Below, piece by piece: positions 53,336 through 63,071 of a DNA stretch of 64,000 nucleotides. Each line of letters starts with the position of its first letter. Position 1 is the stretch's first letter. The DNA lies in NCBI GenBank assembly GCA_038250675.1, contig JBBSCB010000002.1:1-64000 (forward strand), read 5' to 3'. The notes under the pieces were generated by a model. It was not told the origin of the DNA. It did no database searches and worked only from the letters and a program-made list of their open reading frames with translations. The position numbers were made by a program, and so were the translations under genes. This stretch comes from JAICUF01 sp038250675 (lineage in GTDB: Bacteria > Gemmatimonadota > Gemmatimonadetes > Gemmatimonadales > GWC2-71-9).

Positions 53336-54702
53336 GCAGTGTTCTCCCCCGTGACGCCCGCGTTACCCGATCGGCCGCCCCACCGCCGCCAGGCGTAGAA
53401 CGCCGGGATGCCGACGGCGATAATCCCGAACGTGACGCCGGTGTTCCGCGGGTCGGTGATCAGCGCATTGACGACCATCCCGACCGACGCGAGGAGAAAG
53501 AGAATCGGGACCACCGGATAGCCCCAGGTCCGATACGGCCGCGGCAGATCGGGCCGGGTCCGCCGCAGCACGAACACCGCACCCACCGCCAGCGCATAGA
53601 ACGGCCAGATGCCCAGGATGAACTTGTCGGCCAGTTGCTGGAAGTCGTTGAGCAGCACGTAGATTACGCCGAGCGATGTGGCCAGCAGGATGGAGATCGA
53701 CGGGCTCTGGAACCGGGGCGAGATCCGCGCGATACCGCGGAAGAAGAGTCCCCGGTCCGCCATCGCGAAGAAAATGCGCGGCCCCGTCATCATCGAGCCG
53801 TTGAGCGATCCGAAGCACGAGAGCATGACGATGGCCGCGATGACGCCGGCCCCACCGGCGCCGAGCAGCGGAATCCGCTCCGCCGCCGTGGCCGCGATCA
53901 GCTTGGCCCCCGCCATCTGCGGCAGGGGCACCAGATAGATATACGCCATATTCAGCACCAGGTACACCACGATGATCGCCGCGGTCCCGAGAATCAGCGC
54001 CAGCGGCAGCGTCCGCGCCGGATCCTTGACCTCGCCGCCCATGAAGGACAGGTCGGCCCAGCCGTCATAGGTCCACATCACCGGAATGAGCGCGGTGGCG
54101 ATCAGCGACAGATTGAGGCCGCCGCTCCAGGCGGGCAGGAAATGGCCGCTGCTGCCGTCGCCGGCGACAAAGGCGAGCACACAGAGCCCCGCGAGCGCGG
54201 CATACTTGGTCACGGTGGTCAGGTTCATCACGACCGCCGCCAGACTCACGCCCAGGTAGTTGAAGATGCCCACCAGCGCCACCGCAACAGCGGCGACCCA
54301 GCGGACCTCCTGCGGAGTGAGGTGGATGAAGTAGCCGAGATATTCCGCGAAGATCGTCGCGATGGCGCCGAGCGCCGACGCCCGGATGACGGTCATTTCC
54401 GACCAGCCGAAGAGAAAGGCCGGCAGCGGTCCGAACGCCTCGAGGATATAGGCAAAGACGCCGCCGGATCGCGGCAGCGCGGCCGCCAGCTCCGCGTAGG
54501 TCAGTGCGCCAAACAGCGCCACGGCGCCCCCCAGCACCCACACCAGCACCACGGGCCCCGGCTGGCCCAGCGTGGCGGCGACGCCGGCCGGCACCCGGAA
54601 GATGCCGCTGCCAATCGTGGACCCGACCAGCACCGCGATGGCACTCCAGAGGCCGAGGTGGCGGGGGAGTCGCTCACCCCAGGCATCGCGGTGTTCAGTC
54701 AT
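53332..54702 (-). CDS. APC-superfamily amino-acid permease
   Basis: A 456-residue inner-membrane transporter with about 12 hydrophobic helices. The first helix has IAVLVGSTIGSGIFRVPAGVAATLGQPGP (GSGIF is the substrate-binding loop of the family), followed by ALFGALTYAELAAALPRSGGVFAYI. It exchanges or imports amino acids with protons. The ATG at 54702 directly precedes the family-typical N-terminus; upstream sequence is out of family. No obvious ribosome-binding site. Divergent from the heme-A gene. Confidence 0.86.
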   Translation of the reverse strand: MTEHRDAWGERLPRHLGLWSAIAVLVGSTIGSGIFRVPAGVAATLGQPGPVVLVWVLGGAVALFGALTYAELAAALPRSGGVFAYILEAFGPLPAFLFGWSEMTVIRASALGAIATIFAEYLGYFIHLTPQEVRWVAAVAVALVGIFNYLGVSLAAVVMNLTTVTKYAALAGLCVLAFVAGDGSSGHFLPAWSGGLNLSLIATALIPVMWTYDGWADLSFMGGEVKDPARTLPLALILGTAAIIVVYLVLNMAYIYLVPLPQMAGAKLIAATAAERIPLLGAGGAGVIAAIVMLSCFGSLNGSMMTGPRIFFAMADRGLFFRGIARISPRFQSPSISILLATSLGVIYVLLNDFQQLADKFILGIWPFYALAVGAVFVLRRTRPDLPRPYRTWGYPVVPILFLLASVGMVVNALITDPRNTGVTFGIIAVGIPAFYAWRRWGGRSGNAGVTGENTA

Positions 54703-54814
54703 GCAGTCAGATTCCGTGGTTGAGAAGTCTGTAACGTGGGCCCGGAAATTTGGCTTGACAAGGGGGGAACACGGGCCGTTCTTTCGCCACTTCGGACACA
54801 CTCTCAGGCGGACC

Positions 54815-56722
54815 ATGACATCTACGGAAGAGGACGCGGCGGACCGGACCCGGCCACTGCGCTGGCTGGCCTGGGCCGGAGTGGCACTGGCCTTTGCGCT
54901 GATCGTCCTGGGCGGTGTCGTCCGGATCTCGGGATCGGGACTGGGATGTGGCGACCACTGGCCCCGCTGCAACGGCCACTGGTTCCCGCCGTTCAACGAC
55001 ATCCGGACCGTCATCGAGTGGAGCCACCGCTGGGTGGCCGCCATGGTCAGCGCCGTCGTGGCCGCGGTCGCCGTGACCGCCTGGGCCCGGCACCGGTACG
55101 AACGCGCGCTCACCTACCCCGCCACCGCCGCAGTCATCCTGCTCGTGGTCCAGGTGCTGCTCGGCGCCGTCACTGTCAAGCTCGACCTGCCACCCTGGGT
55201 GGTCATCACGCACCTGGCCAACGCCATGGTGCTGCTGGCGACGCTCCTCATTCTGGCGCTCCGCACCGGCCGCGATGTACGGCCGGCCCTGCCGGCCGTG
55301 GCGCGCCATCCCGGCCACGGCCTGGTCCACCTGACCGCGCTGCTCGGGTTCGTCGTCATTCTGTTCGGCGCGCAGGTCGCCAATTTCAATGCCGGGCTCC
55401 TCTGCCTCGGCTTCCCGCTCTGCAACGGCTCGATCGCGCCGCCGGCGTCCAGCCTGGCGATGCTGCACTGGACCCACCGGCTGCTGGCGTTCACCTTCGT
55501 CGCCCTGGCCATCGTGCTCGCGGCGCGGTTGCGCGCGCGCCGGGAGCGGCCGGGCGGCCGGGCGCTGGCACGCGCCGCGCTGGCGACCGCCTCGCTGGCC
55601 GTGCTTCAGGTGGTCGTAGCCGCGGTCATGGTGCTCCACCTGCTCCCGCCATCACTCCGGGCGCTGCACCTGCTGGTGGGCACCGCCGTCTGGGTCTCGC
55701 TGGTGGTGCTCGCGTTCATGTCGGCGCGCGCCGGAGTCGAGGCGCCCGAACCGGGCGCCGCCCGCGGCCCGTCGGCGATGCGGGACTATGTCACGCTCAC
55801 CAAGCCACGGATCATCTCGCTGCTGCTGGTGACCACGGTCGCGCCGATGTTCATCACCGATCGCGGCATGCCGTCGTTCTGGCTGGTCGTCTGGGTCATC
55901 GTGGGCGGGTACCTGATGGCGGGCGGAGCCAACGCCATCAACATGTGGTTCGACCGGGACATCGATACGCGGATGACCCGGACCCGGCTCCGGCCCATTC
56001 CGTCCGGCCGGATTTCGCCCGCCGCCGGCCTGGCCTTTGGCATCGGGCTCGGCGCCATCGCCTTTGCCGTCTTCTGGTTCCTGGTCAATCCGCTCGCCGC
56101 CTGGCTGGCCCTGGCCGGGCTGCTCTTCTACGTCTTCATCTATACGGTGTGGCTCAAGCGGACCACCACGCAGAACATCGTCATCGGTGGCGCCGCCGGC
56201 GCCTTCCCGCCGCTGGTGGGCTGGGCTGCGGTCACCGGCCGGATCGATCTGGCCGCGATCTACCTCTTTGCCATCATCTTCTACTGGACGCCGCCCCACT
56301 TCTGGGCCCTCGCCCTGATGAAACAGGGTGAGTATGCCAAGGCCGGCGTGCCAATGATGCCGGTGGTGCGCGGGGAGCGGCGGACCAAGGTCGAGATGCT
56401 GCTCTACACCCTCTTTCTGATCCCGCTGACCGTCATGCCGTCGCTCTTTGGTGCGCTGGGGCCGTTCTATCTGGCGGCGGCGCTCCTGTTGGGCGGCCGG
56501 CTGCTCTGGTACTGCATCCAGCTCCTTCGGGAGCCCACCGTCACCGCGACCGCCTGGAAGATGTATCGCTTCTCGCTCCTGTACCTGGCGCTGCTGTTCG
56601 TGGCCATGGGCATCGATCGCGCCCTGCCGTCGAGCCGTCACGAGCAGCCTGGCGAGATTCTCATCCTCGATAAACCGGACCAGACGCTCGCGATGCCCGC
56701 GGGCGCGACCCCCGCCCGTTGA
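54815..56722 (+). CDS. CtaA-CtaB fusion: heme A synthase plus heme O synthase
   Basis: A single 635-residue protein joins two consecutive enzymes of heme a biosynthesis. Residues about 15-310 are CtaA: eight helices with heme-ligand histidines in EWSHRW, THLANA, HWTHRL and ALHLLVG, and two cysteine pairs (CGDHWPRC, CLGFPLC) outside. Residues about 325-610 are CtaB: DYVTLTKPRI, then NMWFDRDIDTRMTRTR with the prenyl-diphosphate Asp motif, and YWTPPHFWALAL. CtaB farnesylates heme b to heme o and CtaA oxidises it to heme a for cytochrome oxidase. AGGCGG precedes the ATG. Overlaps the ABC gene by 4 nt. Confidence 0.92.
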   Translation: MTSTEEDAADRTRPLRWLAWAGVALAFALIVLGGVVRISGSGLGCGDHWPRCNGHWFPPFNDIRTVIEWSHRWVAAMVSAVVAAVAVTAWARHRYERALTYPATAAVILLVVQVLLGAVTVKLDLPPWVVITHLANAMVLLATLLILALRTGRDVRPALPAVARHPGHGLVHLTALLGFVVILFGAQVANFNAGLLCLGFPLCNGSIAPPASSLAMLHWTHRLLAFTFVALAIVLAARLRARRERPGGRALARAALATASLAVLQVVVAAVMVLHLLPPSLRALHLLVGTAVWVSLVVLAFMSARAGVEAPEPGAARGPSAMRDYVTLTKPRIISLLLVTTVAPMFITDRGMPSFWLVVWVIVGGYLMAGGANAINMWFDRDIDTRMTRTRLRPIPSGRISPAAGLAFGIGLGAIAFAVFWFLVNPLAAWLALAGLLFYVFIYTVWLKRTTTQNIVIGGAAGAFPPLVGWAAVTGRIDLAAIYLFAIIFYWTPPHFWALALMKQGEYAKAGVPMMPVVRGERRTKVEMLLYTLFLIPLTVMPSLFGALGPFYLAAALLLGGRLLWYCIQLLREPTVTATAWKMYRFSLLYLALLFVAMGIDRALPSSRHEQPGEILILDKPDQTLAMPAGATPAR

Positions 56723-58542
56723 GCGCGGCCCCGGCTCCGGCGCCTGCGTCCGGCGGTCGCCGCCAGCTCCCCTCCCCCCGGCAACTGGCCCGGCTCTGGC
56801 CCCGGGTCCGGCCCTACCGCACGGCGCTGGCAGGCGCGGTCGTCACCCTGCTCATCAGCAGCGCCATCGGCCTCGCGTTCCCCGGCGTGGTGCGCTACCT
56901 GCTGGACGCCGCCTTTGTCCATGGCGACCGCCGGACGCTCGACCGTATCGCCCTCGGTCTCCTGGTCCTCTTCGCCATTCAGGCATTCCTCAACTACGCC
57001 CAGGCCTATCTGCTGAGCGCCACCGGCGAACGCGCCGTCGCCGGCCTCCGGCGGGAGCTCTTTTCCCGTCTGCTGGACATGCCGCCGGGCTTCTTTGCCG
57101 AGCGCCGCACCGGTGAGCTGACCAGCCGGCTCACCGCCGATGTCGCGCTGGTGCAGGGCGTGATGAGCCATCAGCTGGCGGAGTTTTCCCGGCAGGTGAT
57201 CCAGCTCGTGGGGGCCATCGCGCTGCTCACGCTGCGCCAGCCGCGGCTCACGCTCACGGCGCTCGCCGTGGCACCCCTGGTGGTGCTTTCGATCGTCTTC
57301 TTTGGGCGCCGTCTCCGGCGGATCACTACCGGGGTGCAGGACCGGGTGGCGGACGCCAATGCCGTGGCCGAAGAGGCGTTGAGCCAGATCCGCACAGTGC
57401 AGAGCTTTGTGCAGGAAGGCGCGGAGCGGGCGCGTTACGGTGAGCGGGTGCAGGAGGGGGTGCGCCAGGCGCTGCGCCGGGCGCAAGTGCGCGGGGTCTT
57501 CGTGGGCATCATCACCTTTGCCAGCTTCAGCGGCATGGTGGTGGTGCTCTGGCAGGGCGGCCGCCTGGTGCTCAACGGGCGCCTCACTCCGGGATCACTG
57601 GTCGAGTTCCTGCTCTACACCATCTTCATCGCGGCCTCGATCGGCGGGCTGGCGTCGTTCTTCAGCGCGTATCAGGAAGCGGTCGGCGCCGTCGAGCGGG
57701 TCTTCCAGATCATCGAGAGCGACCCCGCCATCGCCGATCCGGCCGACCCGGTGCCGCTGCCTGCGGTCCAGGGCGGCGTCACGTTCGAGCATGTCTTCTT
57801 CCGCTATCTGCAGGATGCGGACGCGCCCTGGACGCTGGCCGACATCAACATCACGGCCCGCCCCGGCGAGGTGGTGGCGCTGGTTGGCCCCTCAGGCGGC
57901 GGCAAGACCACCCTGGTGTCGCTCCTGCCCCGCTTCTGGGACGTGGATCAGGGCCGCATCACCCTCGACGGCGTGGACATCCGCTCGCTCCGGCTGGCGG
58001 ACCTGCGTGAAGCGATCGGCATCGTGCCGCAGGAGCCGGCGCTCTTCAGCGGCAGCGTCGCCGAGAACATCGCCTACGCCCGCCCCGCGGCTACGCGAGA
58101 GGACGTGGAGGCGGCGGCCCGGGCGGCCCATGCGCATGAGTTCGTGGAGCAGCTTCCGGAAGGATATGACACGCTGGTGGGGGAGCGCGGCGTCAAGCTG
58201 AGCGGCGGGCAACGCCAGCGGGTGGCTATCGCCCGGGCGATCCTGAAGGACCCATCGGTGCTGATCCTGGACGAGGCCACCAGCAGCCTCGACACCGAGA
58301 GCGAGCGGCTGATCGAAGACGCGCTGGGGCGGCTGCTGGTGGGGCGGACGACGCTGATCATTGCCCACCGCCTCAGCACCGTCCGCCGGGCGGACCGGCT
58401 GCTGGTGCTGGACCATGGGCGGATCGTCGAGGAGGGCACCCACGCCGAGCTGCTGGAGCAGGGCGGGCTCTATGCCCGCCTGTACCTCCGGCAGTTCCGG
58501 GAGGACGATGTGATACCGGCGGACGGATCAGCCTTGTCGTAG
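56719..58542 (+). CDS. ABC exporter half-transporter, MsbA-like
   Basis: A 607-residue fusion of membrane and ATPase domains. Six helices lie in residues about 30-330 (GVVRYLLDAAFVHGDRRTL, then FSRLLDMPPGFFAERRTGELTSRLTADV). The nucleotide-binding domain has Walker A GPSGGGKTT, signature LSGGQRQ, Walker B ILDEATSSLD and the His switch AHRLS. It works as a homodimer or heterodimer exporting lipid or drug-like substrates. Starts with TTG in a TTGA overlap with ctaAB, so it is translationally coupled to heme-a synthesis, a pairing that does not reveal the substrate. Confidence 0.9.
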   Translation: MSAAPAPAPASGGRRQLPSPRQLARLWPRVRPYRTALAGAVVTLLISSAIGLAFPGVVRYLLDAAFVHGDRRTLDRIALGLLVLFAIQAFLNYAQAYLLSATGERAVAGLRRELFSRLLDMPPGFFAERRTGELTSRLTADVALVQGVMSHQLAEFSRQVIQLVGAIALLTLRQPRLTLTALAVAPLVVLSIVFFGRRLRRITTGVQDRVADANAVAEEALSQIRTVQSFVQEGAERARYGERVQEGVRQALRRAQVRGVFVGIITFASFSGMVVVLWQGGRLVLNGRLTPGSLVEFLLYTIFIAASIGGLASFFSAYQEAVGAVERVFQIIESDPAIADPADPVPLPAVQGGVTFEHVFFRYLQDADAPWTLADINITARPGEVVALVGPSGGGKTTLVSLLPRFWDVDQGRITLDGVDIRSLRLADLREAIGIVPQEPALFSGSVAENIAYARPAATREDVEAAARAAHAHEFVEQLPEGYDTLVGERGVKLSGGQRQRVAIARAILKDPSVLILDEATSSLDTESERLIEDALGRLLVGRTTLIIAHRLSTVRRADRLLVLDHGRIVEEGTHAELLEQGGLYARLYLRQFREDDVIPADGSALS

Positions 58543-58643
58543 TTCCCGACCCACGCCGCGCTGAATTCCTGCACCAGCCGGCGCGAGCCGGCCGACGGAC
58601 TCGCAACGCCGGACTGGCCCGGCGCTCATCGAATACACAAGCG

Positions 58644-58677
58644 CAGAACGCCCCGGCGAAATCGCCGGGGCGTTCTG
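58644..58677. terminator. 16-bp hairpin after the ABC exporter
   Basis: Perfect arms CAGAACGCCCCGGCGA/TCGCCGGGGCGTTCTG with a two-base AA centre. Between convergent genes, likely terminating both. Confidence 0.75.
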
Positions 58678-58700
58678 TGTTCCGCAGTCAGCCGCTCGCG

Positions 58701-60068
58701 TTATGGAGCCGCGTGCGGAGTAATCTGCAATCCGTAATAATCTGCTGCCGTCGTGTAGTTGAACCACACGACCGCGAGGTAGTACGTTCCGGGATCGAGC
58801 GTTACGGTACCCGACTCGGTGGCGCCGCCGCCGCCGGCGTCGACAAAGTCGCTCAGCCCGGTCATGGTGTTGTCGTAGATGTAGACGCCGAGATCGGAGC
58901 CGCTGCCGACGAACGGGATGCTGATATCCAGGTCCGTCTTCTCGACCAGGGTGATCTGGAAGAGCTGGGCCGTGCCGCCGAAGCCGCCCGCGTCCGGCGC
59001 GCCGAACGGAGCGCCACTCACAACACCCACTGTGTGGCCGTCGGCGATCGAGAGCGTGGGAGCCGTGCCAAAGGCGTCGGTGCCCGCGACAGCGGTCGCC
59101 GGACCCGCGCCGGCCGTTACAGTCAGGCCGGTCGGGAGCGGACCCAGCGCGAATCCGTTACCCGCGGCGCCGGTGATCACAAGTGCGCCGCTGCTGCCCG
59201 GGGTGGGTACGAACGTCAGCGTCGAGCTGTCGGCGGCGCTTCCGATCGTGACGGCGTCGGCCCCTCCGACGGTCACCGTCGCGCTCGGCGACACCTTGAA
59301 GCCGACGCCAGTCAGCACCACGCTCTGGCCTGACGCAGGTGCGGCGGTGCTCAAGGTGCCGCTGAATGCGGTCGGGGCCGGCAGCGAAACGGTGGACGTC
59401 GTCGGCACCGTGAACGTCAGCGGTGGATTGGCCCGGATGCCCACATTGGACACCGTCGCGATTCCGTTCGTCCCCGGCTGTACCAGGAACGAGATGGACG
59501 AACTATCAGCCGCCAGTGCGGTGACGATCGCATTGGACACGCCCGGGAAGGAAACGACCGACGTGGGGCGGAAGAACGTGCCCGCTGGTGCGGTCAGAAC
59601 GACAGCCTCGCCGATTGCCGGTGTCCCGGTCGACGCCGTCGTCGGGAGGGTCACGGGCGTTGAGGTGACCGTGATCGTCGTCGTCAGCCCGCCAGCCGTA
59701 ACATCGAACGTTGACGTCGCGTAACCAGTCGCAGCGACAAAGAATCGGGTGCTGGAGGCCCCGGTTGGCTGCACCAGGTTGCCGGCGGCATCGTACACCA
59801 GGGTCTGTGACGTATCCTGATGGACGCTGAAGCTGGCACTGGCTGGCGTCGTAAAGGTAAACGCGCCCGCCGGCACCGGATTGTCGTTGGCGTCGCGGAG
59901 CTGCACCGACACCGCTTCGGAGTCGCCCTGCGCGATGAAGAGTGTCTGCGGACTCGCCACGAGCTTGGTGGCGATTCCTGTCGTGCTGGGAACAGTCGGA
60001 TCGCTCTTGCATCCCCAGACCAGCGCGGGAATTGCGAGCAGGAGCATTGAACGTGTCCATTGCTTCAT
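58701..60068 (-). CDS. Surface lipoprotein with IPT/TIG domain and pre-peptidase-like end
   Basis: A 455-residue lipoprotein (MKQWTRSMLLLAIPALVWGC, lipobox VWGC). Beta-rich, Ser/Thr/Ala/Gly-heavy repeats. An Ig-like segment (about 35-125), then SVVSFPGVSNAIVTALAADS and an IPT/TIG-like unit (TPVTLPTT, GVGFKVSPSATVTVGG) around 230-330, and a C-terminal pre-peptidase-like beta domain with SDLGVYIYDNTMTGLSDF and DPGTYYLAVVWF. Probably anchored to the outer membrane and involved in adhesion or in binding a secreted enzyme; no catalytic motif seen. GAGGTG before ATG at 60068. Confidence 0.7.
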   Translation of the reverse strand: MKQWTRSMLLLAIPALVWGCKSDPTVPSTTGIATKLVASPQTLFIAQGDSEAVSVQLRDANDNPVPAGAFTFTTPASASFSVHQDTSQTLVYDAAGNLVQPTGASSTRFFVAATGYATSTFDVTAGGLTTTITVTSTPVTLPTTASTGTPAIGEAVVLTAPAGTFFRPTSVVSFPGVSNAIVTALAADSSSISFLVQPGTNGIATVSNVGIRANPPLTFTVPTTSTVSLPAPTAFSGTLSTAAPASGQSVVLTGVGFKVSPSATVTVGGADAVTIGSAADSSTLTFVPTPGSSGALVITGAAGNGFALGPLPTGLTVTAGAGPATAVAGTDAFGTAPTLSIADGHTVGVVSGAPFGAPDAGGFGGTAQLFQITLVEKTDLDISIPFVGSGSDLGVYIYDNTMTGLSDFVDAGGGGATESGTVTLDPGTYYLAVVWFNYTTAADYYGLQITPHAAP

Positions 60069-60222
60069 AACGAGCACCTCGAGTTGGGACTGGAAACGAG
60101 GGACCGGAATCCCCAGTGATACCGCCACGGCCGAAGCCACCCACCTGTACACCTGAACCGCCTGCTAATGTCGCATCGCGGCGCCCGGACTCCAAGGGGT
60201 GGCATTCCGCCGGCCCACGGCC

Positions 60223-61698
60223 TCAGTTGCCAAGCGGCGACGCTGCATCCCTGTAAAAGTCCACGCCAAGATAACGACCGATGTCCTGGACCGCATCTTC
60301 CTTCAGGATCTCACGCCAGCCCGGCTGCGTGGGCTCATTGAGATCGTTGGTCGCCAGCAGATTGTAGTCACCGACCCCGCCGCTGCGGTCGGCAAAGAGG
60401 AAGTACCGGCTCCGCCCGTGCGTGTAGCGCCAGACCTCGTAGGGCAACGTGTTGCTGCTCGGCCGCTTGAGCATATCGTCCGGTGCGCCGTTCTTGATGT
60501 ATACCCGGCCGCGGTCGGTCTTCCAGCCGGTCTGCGCCGCCCGCCCGCCGGCCGTAAAGGCACGGTTGGCAAAGTCGATCGCCCCATAAAACTGCTCGCG
60601 CGCCTCGTTGCGCTGGGTGGCAGGATCCGGGTCCCGCTTGCGCCAGAATTCGACCAGGAACCGCCGCTTGGCCGCCGGTGAAAGCTTGTCGAACCCCCGG
60701 AGCAGGCCCCGCTCGCTGGACTTGGCGACGTAGGACAGCGGCGCCGCCGCCGAGTCGAGATCCGCCTCCGACATGGCGGCAAAGAACCCTTCGTCCGTCG
60801 TGAGCGCCACACTCGTGAGCTCGGCGTTCCTGGCGACGGTGGCCGCGAGCGGCGCCATCGTGAAGTCGGCCGAGCGCTCAACCACCGTGCCGCCCAGGTC
60901 CACTGCGACGGTCATCGTGTAGCGGCCCTCGGGCAGTCCCTCCAGGTCCACCTGCGACTTGAGGAGTCCGCCTCCCGGGCCGATGCGCACCGGGGCCGGC
61001 TGCGTCCTGGTCATGACTTTGTGCGCCTCGTTGAGCACCGAGACCTGCATCGTGCCGGTCTGATCCAGCTCGCCTGGATTGTAGACTTCCAGCAGGTAGT
61101 ACGCCTGCGGGCGGAGCGGCGTCAGATGAAGCGTCGCCGCCGCCGAGATCAGCGCATCCCCCCGATGGAACTCACCGGCCCGCGGCACCGTGTCGGTGGC
61201 ATTGCCCACCTGCCGGATCAGCGGCGAGAGCAGCAGATCGGACGCCGCAGGCACCGAGGTGAACCCCTCGACCGGCACGGTGGCGCGTGCCTTCTGCTGG
61301 CCCGCCTCGTTGAGCACCGTGGCCTCGAGGCGGTATGAGCCCGGTGCCACGAGGAACTCCACGATATCCACGCCGGACGCGCCCGGTTCGTTGAGCAGCG
61401 ACTTGCCCCACGTCTCGCTGTGGAGCGTCACCCCGGCCGAGTCCACCACTTTGAGCGACACCTGGTAGCGCACCGAGTCGGTCCGCCCGGGGCCGATCGG
61501 CTCGGCCAGCTGGGCGGGGACTTCCACGAACGCCTTCACCGTGGTCTGCCGCCCGTCCGCCCGGTAGAACCGGACGGCCCGGACACTCAGCGGATTGGGG
61601 CCCTGGGCGGCGGCCGACGCCGCTGCCAGGGCCACGAGCATCGCCAGCGAGACGCAGGAACGTAAAGTCAAAGAGCTCGAAATGATGCGCCACATCAT
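60223..61698 (-). CDS. GWxTD-domain exported protein
   Basis: A 491-residue secreted or envelope protein whose signal peptide ends SAAA with Gln at +1. Beta-sandwich regions at about 25-340 resemble fibronectin-like folds. The C-terminal GWxTD domain carries GWKTDRGRVYIKNGAPDD and YEVWRYTHGRSRYFLFAD. The domain is common in Acidobacteriota, Gemmatimonadota and relatives; its activity is unknown. GAGGCAGTCGT lies before the ATG-ATG pair at 61698. Upstream of it the porV-like gene points the same way after 193 bp. Confidence 0.78.
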   Translation of the reverse strand: MMWRIISSSLTLRSCVSLAMLVALAAASAAAQGPNPLSVRAVRFYRADGRQTTVKAFVEVPAQLAEPIGPGRTDSVRYQVSLKVVDSAGVTLHSETWGKSLLNEPGASGVDIVEFLVAPGSYRLEATVLNEAGQQKARATVPVEGFTSVPAASDLLLSPLIRQVGNATDTVPRAGEFHRGDALISAAATLHLTPLRPQAYYLLEVYNPGELDQTGTMQVSVLNEAHKVMTRTQPAPVRIGPGGGLLKSQVDLEGLPEGRYTMTVAVDLGGTVVERSADFTMAPLAATVARNAELTSVALTTDEGFFAAMSEADLDSAAAPLSYVAKSSERGLLRGFDKLSPAAKRRFLVEFWRKRDPDPATQRNEAREQFYGAIDFANRAFTAGGRAAQTGWKTDRGRVYIKNGAPDDMLKRPSSNTLPYEVWRYTHGRSRYFLFADRSGGVGDYNLLATNDLNEPTQPGWREILKEDAVQDIGRYLGVDFYRDAASPLGN

Positions 61699-61891
61699 AC
61701 GACTGCCTCGGGATGGGAAGAGATGGGGGCCGACCGGAAACTCGCTCAGTCCCCTTGAGCCGTCACGGGCCGGTACCGGCCAGATCGCCGGCACCCTTAA
61801 TGACGCCCAACCCGCCAAACGTTGGACAGGCCCGACAGGCGCACAGGATCGCGAACGACCGCTGCCGCATGCCGGGCCCCTGCATCAGCAG
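61699..61891. other. Intergenic region upstream of the GWxTD gene
   Basis: 193 bp without a convincing gene. It contains a perfect GGCCGGTACCGGCC palindrome (61768-61781). No known riboswitch was recognised, and no confident promoter pair was found. Confidence 0.4.
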
Positions 61892-63013
61892 CTACCAACC
61901 GATGCTGAAGGTGAAGAAGTTGGTGCCGCCGAGAATGCCCTGGTACCGGTACGCGTAGTCGAACCCGAGGCTGAAGGTGCTCGAGGCGTAGTTGAGCCCG
62001 CCACCGAGTGCCAGGCCCTGCAGGTTCTCCTCGTCCGTCAGCGCCGTGCTGGACGGGTCGGCGACGGTCAGGTTGTTGGCCGCCTGATAGCTGTAGCTCC
62101 CGCGCAGGGCGAAGCCAAAGCCGCTCCCGCCGAGTCGGTTGGCCGCGAACTCGCTGCCGACCGAGAAGCCCGCTTTGTTGCTCGTGGCCTGATTGAAGTC
62201 CGAGAGCAGGGTGAGCCGGCTGGACTCGCCACCCATCAGGTCGTACGCCAGACCGACCCGGAAGATCGTGGGGAGCGAGAAGTCCTTGGTCCGGAGCTGC
62301 GACGGCTGCGGAATGGTCGGCACCGGATCCTCGCCCGGCAGCGGCGTCCGCGGCGCATCGCTGTTGAGCGCGACGCCACCGTACTTCAGGTTGGTGCCGA
62401 GATTGGCCAGGACGAACGAGAACTTGATGGGGTGGCCGCTCAGCATCGCGTGGAAATTGGTGCCGAAATCGACGGCGAACGCGGTCCCGCTGGCGTCACC
62501 GAGGTTGTCGAAGATGAACTTCGGGGTGATGCCGGCCGAGAACCGATCCGAGAAGTTCTGCGACAGCGTGACGCCGACGAAGGTCTCGTTGACCGAGTAG
62601 TTGGCCCCGGTGCCGTCCGGCTGCGCCGACGTATAGACCGGCTGATTGCTGAAGCCGAAGGTGCCGACCTGCACACCGAAGGCCCGCTCGCCGCCCGACG
62701 TCGGGACGGTGAAGCCGGCCCAGCTGTAGCGGGTGTCCGCCACGTACTTGTAGGTGCTCAGCATCGCCCCCGGACGCGACATCAGCGCCGCACCCGCGGG
62801 ATTGTAGTACAGCGCGCTGGCATCCGCGGCAATCGCCGAGAACGCGCCGCCGAGGGCGGCGCCCCGCGCGCCGGCACCGAGCAGCAGGAACTCTGCCGAC
62901 GTGGTGCCGTAGCCGGTGTTGTCCTGGTTGGTCGCCTGGGCCGCAAGACCCGCGGGAATCCCGCTCAGCAGCGCCGCGACCAGGGCAAACCGTCGTGCAG
63001 TAAACTGACTCAT
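61892..63013 (-). CDS. PorV/PorQ-like outer-membrane protein
   Basis: A 373-residue predicted 14-strand barrel of the FadL-like PorV family. The signal peptide ends GLAA with Gln at +1. Family segments are TTSAEFLLLGAGARGAALGGAFSAIAADASALYYNPAGAA near the N-terminus, SVNETFVGVTLSQNFSDRFSAGITPKF, and a C-terminal strand YRYQGILGGTNFFTFSIGW ending in Trp. In type IX secretion PorV receives CTD-bearing cargo from SprA. Here it follows a CTD protein by 58 bp across a strong hairpin. AGGAG precedes the ATG. Confidence 0.85.
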   Translation of the reverse strand: MSQFTARRFALVAALLSGIPAGLAAQATNQDNTGYGTTSAEFLLLGAGARGAALGGAFSAIAADASALYYNPAGAALMSRPGAMLSTYKYVADTRYSWAGFTVPTSGGERAFGVQVGTFGFSNQPVYTSAQPDGTGANYSVNETFVGVTLSQNFSDRFSAGITPKFIFDNLGDASGTAFAVDFGTNFHAMLSGHPIKFSFVLANLGTNLKYGGVALNSDAPRTPLPGEDPVPTIPQPSQLRTKDFSLPTIFRVGLAYDLMGGESSRLTLLSDFNQATSNKAGFSVGSEFAANRLGGSGFGFALRGSYSYQAANNLTVADPSSTALTDEENLQGLALGGGLNYASSTFSLGFDYAYRYQGILGGTNFFTFSIGW

Positions 63014-63032
63014 TTCCGATCTCCTGGGTGAG

Positions 63033-63063
63033 GGAGCCGGGGGCGAAGCCCCCCGGCCTCCCT
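63033..63063 (-). terminator. Hairpin between the CTD and PorV-like genes
   Basis: Minus strand: AGGGAGGCCGGGGGGC, a short TTC loop, then GCCCCCGGCTCCCT, imperfect with small bulges. It lies 8 bp after the CTD gene stop and before the PorV ribosome-binding site, so it could attenuate read-through into porV. Confidence 0.55.
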
Positions 63064-63071
63064 GCTGTGGG

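Noticed and set aside
50130..60068. Shared MKQW start of the TonB receptor and IPT lipoprotein as a sign of duplication
   Set aside because: Four residues in a signal peptide are too few, and the mature proteins are unrelated.
61699..61891. Riboswitch in the gap before the GWxTD gene
   Set aside because: Some pairing is possible, but none of the conserved cores of known riboswitches was recognised.
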